This document shows positions 1 through 15,000 of a stretch of DNA of 64,000 bases, piece after piece. The position numbers were made by a program, and so were the translations under genes. Position 1 is the first letter of the stretch; every line of letters starts with the position of its first letter. The DNA is from Isoperla grammatica (lineage: Eukaryota; Arthropoda; Insecta; Plecoptera; Perlodidae), in NCBI GenBank assembly GCA_945910005.1, contig OX246743.1, positions 8,157,089-8,221,088 of the forward strand, in the 5' to 3' direction. The notes beneath the pieces were generated by a model. That model made no database searches and was not told where the DNA came from. It was given only the letters and a program-made list of their open reading frames with translations.

Positions 1-3585
<3,585 letters not shown>

Positions 3586-3886
3586 CTTTCGTACTGAAAA
3601 AAATTCCCAGCCAAGCTGCCTGGAAAAGAAATTAATGATATGATTTTGAATGCAAATGATAACACTTCAGTTTATGAAGACCTTATTGTTAAAATGTAGT
3701 CTGTTACATGAGTCTAGCTATAGGACATACAATTGCCCTATGCTATTGACTGCTCAAAATAGACTAGGGCTAGATGTAAGGTGACAGGATGTACTGGTTG
3801 TACAGTACCATTATATACCAATACATATATAATGGTTAATGGTAAATACCACTGGGCTATAAGGCCCAGCCGCAGAAGAGAGCGAA

Positions 3887-3910
3887 GATAGATAGATAGA
3901 TAGATAGACA
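3887..3910. repeat. GATA microsatellite
   Basis: About six GATA units in tandem, upstream of the PRMT7 coding exons. The surrounding 3590-4260 shows no coding signal; it should contain the PRMT7 5'UTR exon or promoter, which I could not place. Confidence 0.8.
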
Positions 3911-4954
3911 GATTATCAGAACACTACTACTGGTGTCCCAAGAGACTCATTGAAATGGCATATTTGTGCCATACTGGTTATAATTTGAGAGAAAAGGTGT
4001 CCTGGTATTCTGTCAACTTACGGCTGTCGATTCCAAACAATGCTTGGAGGGTGGGGAAAGGGGGAGGGGGTGCAGTAGCCAGTCTGCTCTCGATGACTAC
4101 GGCGTAGTGTTTGAAACACCACAAGCCGCATGAGCTGGTGCAGATGGTGATGAAATGCAATAAGCACAATAGACCTACCATAGGCCTCACCTATGCTCAC
4201 TGTTACTTATTTCTGCTAGGGCATAGGGCCTAGCAGAAATAACCTACACCTACACAAAATGTAAGTTGTCTTGAAATGAAAAGGGGAAAAGGGGACTTGA
4301 AATTAAAAGGGAAGGGGAGGAAACCCTATCGCAAGTATAGAATGACGGGAGATATACTGGACAAGGAGGCCGCGAAGGAGATTGAGAGGGAGCTGAATGG
4401 GCAAAAAAAGAGGAAATGGGAGGAGCATATGAAGGGGATGTTGGTGGAAGGGGACAGACAGGGGAGTTGGAACAGAGTGTTTAGATATGTGAGGGGAAAA
4501 AGAGGGGCAAGGGGGAAGTTACCGGTGCTGGAGGGACTGGATGGGAAGCTGCTGGTGGAGAATAGAGAGAAAGCGGAGGAACTAAACAAGTACTACTCTG
4601 GGGTCTTCCAGCTGGCGGATAGGAGGGGGGACTGGAAAAAGGAGGGACGGGGAAAAAATCCGATTGATATTAATGTGGATAAGGTAGCAAGGGAAATAGC
4701 AGGACTAAAGAACGGAAAGACTCCGGGTAGGGATGGTCTGGTAGGGGATTTCCTGAAACTGGCGGTCGGGGAAGCGGCAAGATTCATGGTAGTAATGATC
4801 GCCTCACTGAGGGAAGGGGTGGTGCCGGATGACTGGAAGGAAGCGGTGGTTATCCCCATCCATAGGCGCCGACTTGTTAACATTTCAGGGGGGGCTCAAA
4901 AAAATGACTCGCATAAACACTGGATACACAGTTAGTAGTTACGAAGTGCAGTTA

Positions 4955-5140
4955 GCCGGGGTTGATTAGGCGTTGGTCTATAGTAAACCGCGGTCTCTGC
5001 GTTCCAGGTTCGAATCCTGGCTTGGGATGTCATGTGGCGTTTTCACATCCTCATAATCACCCAGTCATCGTCTCGATTAACATCGTTGAAAAAATGTGGG
5101 ATGTTAAAACCCAAATACCATCATCACAAAGTTTGGATGA
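4955..5140 (+). mobile_element. tRNA-derived SINE
   Basis: Contains a Pol III B box, GGTTCGAATCC (about 5008), after a decayed tRNA-like head. The 3' body includes the stretch CACCCAGTCATCGTCTCGAT and an end resembling GATGTTAAAACCCAAAT. That 3' part is shared in diverged form with the elements at 13486-13788 and about 62905-63050. It lies inside the hAT-like element 4862-6350, so it was acquired before or after that jump. Confidence 0.65.
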
Positions 5141-5749
5141 ATCTATAGAGGTGCTCCGTGCTATAGTTCAGAGAAATATCAAAATCTAAAATAGGCCTAG
5201 TTTAAACTCCTCCATCGATTTTGAAGTTGCAAATTGTTTCATTTTGGCAGTATGATGGATTACTTTTCCTGGAACCCATTTCGAAAACTGGAGAATTTTG
5301 ATCCCAAACTTGAATACTTATACGTAGGCTATATGTCGTTCGGTTATCATGAGCGTCACTGCCATCGTCAAGTCAACGTGGTATTTTCTTTTCTCTGAAA
5401 CAAATTTGGTTCTACTAAATCAAGCTTGTGAGCTCAACTGTGATTTTTCCTAAATCGCTAAATATCCGTCATGACGTATAGGCTACTATTACCTCGATTG
5501 CCGTTGTAATTGTGTCGATCGTAGATTGTGCCATTTAAAAATAGAGGTAAGTGCTTTGTAATTTTCGAATTTCACTGATTATCAACGACGTGATGATAAT
5601 GATGATGATTTGTGGTGTTTAACAACGTACTTGACAGCTTAGGTCATATGACGTCTTCCGAATCAGGTCCATCTATATCACGGTAGTCGTCATAAGGGGA
5701 GTCCAGCAAGGGAAGGCAGGGCCATGCGGGAGGAGAAATCTTCAGTGGG

Positions 5750-5960
5750 ACAGTGAGGGGGAAGGGACAGGGCCTCCTTTCGTCGCCTCTTACGACTAGC
5801 AGAGTCACTCTGGGCCTATTCTACCCCAAGCTCCGCCGGGCTGGGTTTGACTGCGCCCAATCTGGCTGGGGGTCAACCCGGGCCCAGACGTGTCTCCTTT
5901 TGTCGCCTCTTACGACTGGCAGAGTCACTCTAGGTCTTTTCTTTCCCGGGCGCACATGGG
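5750..5960 (+). repeat. MetaSINE-like conserved domain, two copies
   Basis: The motif GTCGCCTCTTACGACT followed by GCAGAGTCACTCT occurs at about 5783 and again at about 5903. From memory it resembles the conserved central domain of the MetaSINE superfamily; that attribution needs a database comparison. The same core is at about 60601. Apparent short ORFs here are translations of the repeat. Confidence 0.5.
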
Positions 5961-7342
5961 GCATCAACGACGTGAAATAATTCGTTTCAAACCGGAAAAT
6001 TTTTGACAGAAATCCATGGGTTTTTCCAGTTCCGTCGCCCTGGCCTGTCAAGTGAACGTCTTGCAAAAAAGTTATAATCGTTTGATAATAAGACTCGATT
6101 TGGTACGAAACACCATCACCGTGTTGGGAAAAAAAACCACAATGGCTTGTGAATCGTCATCTTGAAATTACTTGAAGATTGCTAATCTTTTTAGCGAGTT
6201 TTGAACGAAAGTTATAAGTTCGGGCATCAACATGAGAAAGTCTCGTATTTTTTCTATGCATTGCATTGAATCTCAGGGGGGGCTCCGCCCCCCCTGACAT
6301 TTTTCAGGGGGGGCGCTAGACCCCAAGCCCCCCCGTAGTCGGCGCTTATGCCCCATCCACAAAGGTGAGGAGAAGGGGAAGATGAAAAATTATAGGCCTA
6401 TCTCATTAACATCTATTGGATCAAAAATTATGGAAAGGGTAGTGGGGGATTACGTGAAGGCGGAAATTAAAAAGATGGGGTGGATGACGGAAGGACAGCA
6501 TGGATTCAGGAAGGGATACTCTTGTGAAACGCAACTGCTAGGGATGACAGAGGACATTGCAGGGGTACTGGATAGAGGGGGGGGAGAGGTGGATGCGGTA
6601 TTTATAGATTTTGAGAAGGCATTCGATAAGGCCCCACATCAGAGGATATTGGGGAAGATGGGAGGAGTGATTGAGGACGGCTGGCTAGTAAGATGGATGG
6701 GCGACTTCCTGGAGGGAAGAAGTCAGAAGGTAGGGTGGGGGATGTCTTGTCATCAGAGGTGAAGGTGACTTCTAGGGTGCCTCAGGGGAGTAGCTCCCGG
6801 GCCTCTGATGTTCGCAATCTATATCAACGACATAGCGGAGGGGATGGGGGCAAGGGTGAGATTATTTGCAGACGACTGCGTCATCTACAGGGAGATAAAG
6901 GACAGGGGGGACGAGGCTTTACTGGAAGAAGACATGGAGAAGCTGGGGGAGTGGGTGAGGGTTAATATGATGAGTCTGAATGCGGGAAAGTGCAAGTGGG
7001 TAAGGTTCACAAGAAGGAGGCAGGGGAGGAGGGTGGGACCGACGTATGAGATCCAGGGGCAAATTTTGGAGAGAGTGGAGGTGATTAGGTACCTAGGAGT
7101 GTGGCTGGCAGATACGCTGGAATGGGGAAAACAGATTAGCAAGATGGTTGGGAAGGGCGTAAGGAATCTAAACTTTGTGATGAGGGTGCTAAGGGGAGCA
7201 AGCGGGGAAATAAGGGAACATGCGTACAGAGCTGTGGTGAGGCCAGGTCTGGAATATGCAGGGGCGGTGTGGGACCCGCATGACATCAAGGGGAGGGATG
7301 CTCTGGAAGGGATTCAAAAGAGAGTGGCGAGAAGGGTACTTA

Positions 7343-7489
7343 GGTTGGAATTCATAGTCGGCCCCTACACCTAGGGGCACCCATTGTTGCTATGGATTTG
7401 TTTTGTTTATGGGAAATAACATGGAAACAACTGTTACCTTGGTAACAATGGGCGCCCCTAGGTGTAGGGGCCGACTATGAATTCCAACC
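7343..7489. mobile_element. PIF/Harbinger-type hairpin MITE, copy 1 (147 bp)
   Basis: Near-palindromic element with about 46-bp terminal inverted repeats beginning GGTTGGAATTCATAGTCGGC; the arms differ at one base (GGGGCACCC against GGGGCGCCC). The 3-bp duplication TTA is at 7340-7342 and 7490-7492. The intact target is visible in the second LINE copy (GTACTTAGAAGGGCG near 10438), so insertion and duplication are certain. A 3-bp TTA/TAA duplication is typical of PIF/Harbinger. Other copies are at 20377, 44468 (truncated) and 47553. Confidence 0.88.
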
Positions 7490-8098
7490 TTAGAAGGGCG
7501 AATAGATGGGTGGAAATAGAGCTGGGGGATGGTAGGAAGAGGAGAGAGTATGAGAGCGTAACGAAATTGGTCAGGGAACTAGGATGGGAGACGCTTGAGG
7601 ACAGAAGACGGAGGGATAGGCTGGGGAAAATGTACAGGGTGGTAAGGAAGCATGAGGGGTGGGGGGAATTGAGTAGGGTGGTTGAAGGAGCCAGTTACAT
7701 GGGCAGGGGGGATCACCAGTGGAAAATAGAAAGAAGGACATGTAGGACGGATATAGGTAAGTTCTCCTTCCTGGGAAGGGCGACCGTTGAGTGGAATCAG
7801 CTGGAAGGGGAAGTTGTGGGGCTAGGAAAGGTGAAGGCTTTTGCCAACAGGCTGAGGCCTAAACCCGAACCCAGGTGGATGGAAAAGGAGAAAGGCCATG
7901 GCCATGGGAAGGAAGAGGGATGGGTGCAAGAGGAGAAATGGAAGGGATGAGATCAAGGGAAACTGAGAAGAATGGGAAGAAACAGGAAGGAGGGAATATG
8001 CTACGGATGGGACAGGAGGAAGGAAGGAAGTAGAGACCCTCACCACCGGCGCCCAGCCAACTGTGAGGAGAAGAACAACAACAAAAACAAAAGAAATT

Positions 8099-9082
8099 CT
8101 GACTTGACAGCACTGAAGTCACGTGTGCCAAAAAAGCCTACATGGAAGGTTATTTCTGAGTGTTTATGTTTTAACACAGGTTGGCTTAGCACAAATCACG
8201 GTATTTATGGAGTGTGCCTGGGGCAGAGCGAAACAAATAAGCCTAGGCCTAGGCCTAAGGCCAGATCCCTCACGTAGGCCCTCAATAATTGGCCGGCAAG
8301 GAAACTGTGCTTAAAGACTGAACAATATTTCTCTAGATCTAGATATTTACCCGTATATTAAAAGATATATTTGAAAATTACCTCCTTACAACTCCAATTT
8401 TTAGGTTATGGAAAAATTGCATGTGCCGGTGTGTTGTAAAACAAATTTTAGTACAAGCAGAGTACAAGAGGGCAGTGCATACCTAAACTATTCACAGCCG
8501 TTTAAATATGAACGAATACGGTAACGGAAATGGAATTTCAGAAAGGCAGTGGATTTGCGAGGTCAAGGACAAGAAAAACCGACAAGGACTTTTGCTGTCA
8601 AACCATGGTCAAACTACAAATTTTTGCAGCATCTTATTTTTTTTATGGAGTGAACCGCTGCAGAGAACAATTTTTGTTTCAACAAATCATAGAGTAAATC
8701 TACCCCAGTTTGGTGTATTGCGAGGTTTTTATAAAAAAAAAGTGATGACCTTGACCATCTTGCTGTTGTCCAATATCAGGTTATCCATTTCCCTAAGTAG
8801 AAACACAAAATTCTCCAACATTATTTTGGAACAAATCTAGTGAATAGCGTTTTTGGTGTGTTGGTGAACTTGTGCAAAGTAGAAATCTCCATTGTAAACT
8901 CGCCGAGTGATACTTGTAAATATCAATTTATTTGTACGGTGAAGGTTTTGAAAAGTTCATTCCGTGACAATATAATTTTGTACCTGTTTTATAGAATTAT
9001 TTTCAATTTATTTTAGTTTCACCGTTTCTTCACTTATATAAGTGCTAGCCAACGTAGGCTAGCGTAAAGCCTGCTAAAGATC
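8099..9082. other. Intergenic DNA upstream of the E2-variant gene
   Basis: No convincing coding exon. It contains a run of CCTAGGCCTAGG-type palindromes near 8242-8262 and, immediately before the ATG at 9083, the presumed promoter and 5'UTR of the E2-variant gene. The 110-codon open frame at 8508-8840 shows no recognisable motif. Confidence 0.5.
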
Positions 9083-12000
9083 ATGGCGGCTTCCACACAA
9101 GGTGTGGGTAAGTAGACACGAAAAATCTTTACTTTATTTACTTTCGCGATCTTGCGTAATGTATATTTCATTTTGTCGCACTAAGGTTAATGGTTGGTTA
9201 TTCATATTAATTTAATTGGCTATGTTTTAAATACAATGTTGGTTGAGTCACGTTTACGTAGGTTGCGACGTACCGGTATGAAGTCGACCCTAGCCTAGGC
9301 GCTAGGCCTACAGCACCCGCCATTTCCAGGAATGTCGTGATTGTTATTTTGATTATATTTAATACTCCTTTCATGAGTAGTCGCTTAAATGTGTATTTGT
9401 ACTGTTAGAAACTGTTGAGCTCTTACAAACAACTTTTCCAGCACTAGGGTGAGTCTGAACTCTTGGGTTGACGCCTAGGCCTAGGAGGTCCTGCCTAGGT
9501 AGCCTAGGCCTAGGCGCTAGCTACACACCCCTAGACCTAGGCCAGCGGCATTACTTTTCGCTAGGTGGTTGATAAATGAATTGTATCTACTAGGCTACAA
9601 ATATTATCGATTTTCAATCTCCTGTCATTTGGCATTATTACATGCCAATACAACCCTTGACAAATAGGGCCCAGGCCTAGGCCTAGTCACTATCGACTAG
9701 GGGGGAGAGGTGGATGCGGTCTTTATAGATTTTGAGAAGGCTTTTGACAAGGTTCCCCATCAGAGGCTATTGGGGAAGATAGGGGAAGTGATAGAAGACG
9801 GTTGGGTAGTAAGATGGATGGGCGACTTCTTGGAGGGGAGAAGTCAGAGGGTGAGGGTGGGTGATGTTCTGTCATCAGAGGTGAAGGTGACTTCTGGGGT
9901 GCCCCAAGGGAGTGTGCTCGGGCCTCTGATGTTCGCTATCTATATAAACGACATAGCGGAAGGGATGGGGGCAAGGGTGAGACTTTTTGCTGATGACTGC
10001 GTCATATACAGGGAGATCAAGGACAGGGGGGATGACATGAAAAAGCTGGGGGAGTGGGTGAGGGTTAATATGATGAGTCTGAATGCGGGAAAGTGCAAGT
10101 GGGTAAGGTTTACAAGAAGGAGACAGGGGAGGAGGGTGGGACCGACGTATGAGATTCAGGGACAAGTGTTGGAGAGAGTGGAGGTGATTAGGTACCTAGG
10201 AGTGTGGATGGCGGATACGCTGGAATGGGGAGAACAGATAAGCAGGATGGTTGGGAAGGGCGTAAGAAACCTAAACTTTGTGATGAGGGTGCTGAGGGGA
10301 GCAAGTGGGGAAATAAGGGAGCATGCGTATAGAGCTCTGGTTAGGCCAGGCCTGGAATATGCAGGGGCGGTATGGGATCCTCATGACAGTAAGGGGAGAG
10401 ATGCTCTGGAGGGGGTTCAAAAGAGGGCGGCGAGAAGAGTACTTAGAAGGGCGAATAGATGGGTGGAAATAGACATGGGGGAAGGAAGGAAGAGAAGAGA
10501 GTATGAGAGCGTAACAAAATTGGTCAAGGAACTGGGTTGGGAAACTCTCGAGGACAGGAGACGGAGGGACAGGCTAGGGAAAATGTACAGGGTGGTAAGG
10601 AAGCATGAGGGGTGGGGGGAATTAAGTAGGGCAGTGGAAGGAGCCAACTACATGGGCAGGGGGGACCACCAGTGGAAAATAGAAAGAAGGACATGGAGAA
10701 CGGACATAGGCAAGTTCTCATTCTTAGGAAGGGCGACCGTGGAGTGGAATCAGTTGGAGGGGGAAGTCGTGGGGTTAGGAAAGGTGAAGGCTTTTGCCGA
10801 CAGGCTGAGGCCAAAACCTGAACCCAAGGGCAAGGAAAAGGAAAAAGGCAATGGCGAAGGTGAAGGAAGCGGGAAGAGGTCAAGAGGTGAAACGGAAGGG
10901 AGTGAAACGAGGAAAAAGGACAAGAATGGGATGAAGCAGCGAGAGGGGGGTGGAGGAAGGAGGGAACCTGCAAAGGAGGGGACAGGAGGAAGGAAGGAAG
11001 ATAAGAGACCCTCACCACCGGCAGCCAGCCAACTGTGAGAAGAGTGAAACAACAACAACAACATGACATCGGGTTGGGTTATAAAATTCGGAACCGGTTC
11101 AAGCTGTCATATTACGCGGGTACCCGGATCCTGAAAACGTATTTTTCGATGTGTAGGCTTGATTTGAAGGTCGTCGGCTAGGCCTTGTGAAGTGCACGGG
11201 GAGTGAAGACGAGGGACGAGTGATATGTTCTTCGCCCATTCGAATAGCCCCTCGGAATACGCCTGCAGTAATCGCTTGAGTAAAAACAAATATTTCGCAA
11301 TACAACTGAAGCACATACATAAAACATGATATTTCTAGTAAAATAAATAGTAATAGAACAAGTTTTAGCCATAATGTTCACCAGAATATTAAACAAAGAA
11401 CAAACAGTAACAAATGCAAGTCGGATCGCGTTTGTTCTGTTCCCCGCCAAGGCATGTGTTGTGGAAGGGTGGGAGAAGGGTCGGTGCCCGCCGTACCTGC
11501 TAGCTCCATCCAAATCAACCGCAGCAATACTCGTACATAAATTTAGCCTAGAAACGGACTAAAAGATTACCCGGACCCGAAAAACTGCTCCGGGTAATAT
11601 CTGGAGCCGGGTACCCGGGTTACCCGCGCACCCGATGTCATCCCTACTAACGACACTCACCAGATCGTATTTACATTCCTCAGGACTTAACGGGTAGGCC
11701 TATGCTTGGGACAAGGTCTCAGGCAAAGGCAAAAACTGTTCACTATTATCCTAGGGCAGGTATTCTAGGGCAGAGGTCTGTAAGTTTCATGTCCTAGGCT
11801 ATAATATGTTTTAAGGCAAAACGTTTAGTGTGAATGAGGGTTCAGCGTCATCCATTGATAACTGGTGTTCCTAAACTAGGCTATGATTGTTTTCCTTCCA
11901 TTTCGTATTTTGTTTATAAATGAAATCCTGGCGTTCGTGGTAGGTCTACAGTGATACTAGGCCTACCGTACTACAATTGTATGAATTCGTTCCATCTAGC

Positions 12001-15000
12001 AATATAGCCTGGCATCCGTAACACATAGTGACAATAAAGTCATAAGAATAGGCCTGCAAGTTTTATGTGTTCATTGATGTTTTAGTTTAAACTTAGGCCT
12101 ATAGTAAACGTTTTTAAATTTGCAATTTGCCTAGCATTGAAAGAACCTTTGTCCATGTGTGTAGGGACTATAGGGAACCAAAGTTTCGAAGGCGGGAAGG
12201 TTTTTGGCGCACAAGTCCCCGCGCGTCCATAAGAGTAACATGGAACGAAAATGTAACTCGCTGTATCTTTTGATACACTCAAAAGTTATGAAAACAAATT
12301 ACATCACATTATTCGACCGACCATACTGCTCAATATGACCTAACAGTTGGTTAGTACGAGATATGTGTGTAAATGTGTCAAGAGTACCACCAAATTAGGC
12401 GGACTCGGCGGCTGCCGACCGAGCGCGGTTGCCACATTGTATTCACGGGTTGCAATAACACAATTTTAAACATATGTTTGGCATTTCCATGAAACATTAT
12501 TGTAACTTACAATTCATGGCAACAGCAGACACATTGCTTATGCAAGTGCAAGTTGTTGTCACGGGCGTAGGCTTTAAAAATATGCATAACGTTTTTACTT
12601 GATAGTTGTCAACACTGCACTGTACAAGCAGCGTTCACTTTAACTCAAAAGTATACCTATATAAACTTGAGATTAATAAAAGTGTTTTATATATCATTGT
12701 AAAGAGGAAACTTCACAGTTTCTTAGAATGTGCATGTGCTTCTTGTACGTTCTCTGGTACAGGCGGTAGCGCTTACGAAAAATCTAGTACAGCTTATTTA
12801 GATAGGAACGGGAGACGCGAGTGAACCAGTCAACGCCCACTTTGGTTCCCTTTGTTGGTGTAAACTGTAAAGTGTGGTTTATAGCTTGGTCCACTATATA
12901 TCCTACTGGTACCGGTAATAAATCATTTCAAATTATTTTCTATGAGAATATCATAGTAAACGTGGAAGCTGAAGGCAACGATTAGTGTGGCTGCGTTCTA
13001 TAGAAATTAAAGAAATCCAAGAATAGGCTACATTGCATTTGACAACATGAAGTAGGTAACACAGGACAAATCTGAAAGCATCGTGACGGCAGGTCCAGCG
13101 ACACCAACAGCCATTCTCAGAATCTGCTTGTCGATGCCACTATTTTACTTAGATAACTACCTCCCCCCAATCTGAGTACTTCCTAATCCAATGGAAGATT
13201 TGGCCATCATAGTATTTGGCTGTAGCCCAACTAATGAGAGAAATGGTAAGCGAGCACATGTCCCGGGTGATGTTGTGAAACTTGACAATCAGTGTGTATG
13301 GAATGCTTGTTTTTATATACTTGCAAGGTACCTATGACTTTTGTTGACACTTTTAGTTGATTCAGAACTGTTCAGTATATTCCATACATTTATATCAGTT
13401 AGTGGTGTTTGTGCATGACATTGACATTTTAGGCATATTTGCTCTAAAATCTCCAACATCTAGCCATGCTCTTGAAAAACATAACCTGCCCAGGGATTGC
13501 TGCCTTATCGTGGTGGGCAGGTTTGCGTGCTTCGTTGATCCCGAGAGCTATGCCGGCGGAAGCGTATGCTTCTGGTAGGGCTACCCTAGCCGTACTGGTT
13601 GAGGAGGAGAAGTCAGACAAAATGCAGTCCACACCCCAATCCCCTTTCCTCCCCTTTCCTCACGCACCCTCCTAATTGCCCCTTTCCTCCAAAGAGCCCC
13701 CAATTTCATCTTCATTATCACCCACTCATCTTGATTAGCCAAGTTGCAAAAATATACGACGTTAACCCCAAATATCAATCATCAATCCTGAAAAACATAA
13801 CATGACTATATACTTGTGCATTTGGAATTTGTCTAGTTGTACCACGCAACTTTCGCCTGTTGGAGGAACTTGAGCAAGGACAGAAGGGGGTTGGCGATGG
13901 AACTATTAGCTGGGGATTAGAAAATGATGACGACATGACACTCACGCATTGGACAGGAATGATTATTGGGCCACCAAGGGTAAGTTAAATACATACATAC
14001 TATAGTAAATGGCTAATGCCTAGTGGCTTACTCACTATGTGTCGTGATCTTTAACTTTTAGAATTGTTGTCTTGTAGGAATTCATCTTGACGTGCTTAAT
14101 GGTGATATATTCTAGGGCTGCCCAACGATAAAAAAAATATCGATATCGCGTTGCGATATTGAAGTTTTCAAGTGACGTATCGATATCGCCACATCGAAAC
14201 TTTTCTCGTCAGTTTTTAGGATTTGCAGGCCAGCTAGAGGTCATTCTTTAAACAATTTTACGTAAAGAAATATTTTAGCTTTGAAATGTCTTTATATGTG
14301 TGTCAGTTTGTTTGTTGTACTATTCAAATTGTAAAATATCCACACAAAACAGCGATGGTGTGGTTGGCGTGACGTGATACATAATCGGTTTTTTGTATCA
14401 ATAAGCTTATTAGGCACAAGTTCGATATCGTGGTATGTACGATATATTAATTCTATATCGATATCGAATTATTTATCTATTATCGATATTGTATCGAATT
14501 ATCGATATCGTTGGGCAGCCCTAATATATTCTAATTAATTAATGATTCGATGTTGATGAACTAGAACTATGGTTCCTATTCTTTTGCCATGCCAGTTGCT
14601 CACCCAAGAAATATTATTCCTGTACACTATGTATTTTATTTGAGCCTCATTAAATTGAAAAAAACTACTTTCACTGAAATCAGAATCAGAAAAATGTTTA
14701 TTCACAAATGCTTATTAGTTATTACTTATTACATTGGTTACATAGTTAGTAATTAATTATTTAAAACACAAGTTAGTCAATCAATACATTAGCAACTCAT
14801 AGGCCTAGATGAGCTAAAACTAATAATATAATAACAGCTATTGACGAATAAATAATCTATGCCTATGGCCGGGTAAAAAGACAATAGTAATGACTAATGA
14901 GAAAATAAATCAATATGCATTATCATTTGAAAAGCCCACATAAGCATAATGCTTGTGTGTGGGCAAATACATGGACATAGGTATTAAAAACATTGTTCAT

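Larger units (their letters stand above)
4862..6350. mobile_element. Non-autonomous hAT-like element inserted in the LINE, about 1.49 kb
   Basis: Ends are ATAGGCGCCGACT on the left and AGTCGGCGCTTATG on the right, inverted copies with one mismatch. The duplication CCCCATCC sits at 4854-4861 and 6351-6358. Removing the element and one duplication restores the LINE reading frame VVIPIHKGEE, so it is a genuine insertion. Both subterminal regions have CAGGGGGGGC runs; the right end also has a CCGCCCCCCC palindrome near 6275-6295. No transposase is visible. The interior carries a tRNA-derived SINE (about 4955-5140) and a MetaSINE-like domain (about 5750-5960). Class hAT is inferred from the 8-bp duplication. 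Confidence 0.82.
4262..8098 (+). mobile_element. Non-LTR retrotransposon (Jockey/CR1/L2-like), 5' truncated, broken by two DNA elements
   Basis: Degenerate LINE in three blocks: about 4262-4861, 6351-7342 and 7490-8098. Block 1 encodes the linker before the reverse transcriptase and its first motif (GKTPGRDGLVGDFLKLAVGE ... VVIPIH). Block 2 carries the RT domain: [51 protein letters not shown] and the catalytic FADDC at about 6869. Block 3 encodes the C-terminal tail ([14 protein letters not shown]), followed by an AAC-rich 3' end. The endonuclease is missing. Comparison with the copy at 9703 shows frameshifts near 6740-6800 and in the tail. Blocks 1 and 2 are split by the hAT-like insertion 4862-6350, and blocks 2 and 3 by the MITE 7343-7489. 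The clade is inferred from motif style only. Confidence 0.88.

Noticed and set aside
5753..6066. Overlapping 75-81-codon frames near the MetaSINE-like repeat
   Set aside because: Both strands are open because of the repeated GTCGCCTCTTACGAC motif; there is no evidence for a protein.
10524..11069. 181-codon open frame on the minus strand
   Set aside because: It is the complement of the G/A-rich coding strand of LINE copy 2, gives a Ser/Pro/Leu-rich low-complexity product, and has no motif.
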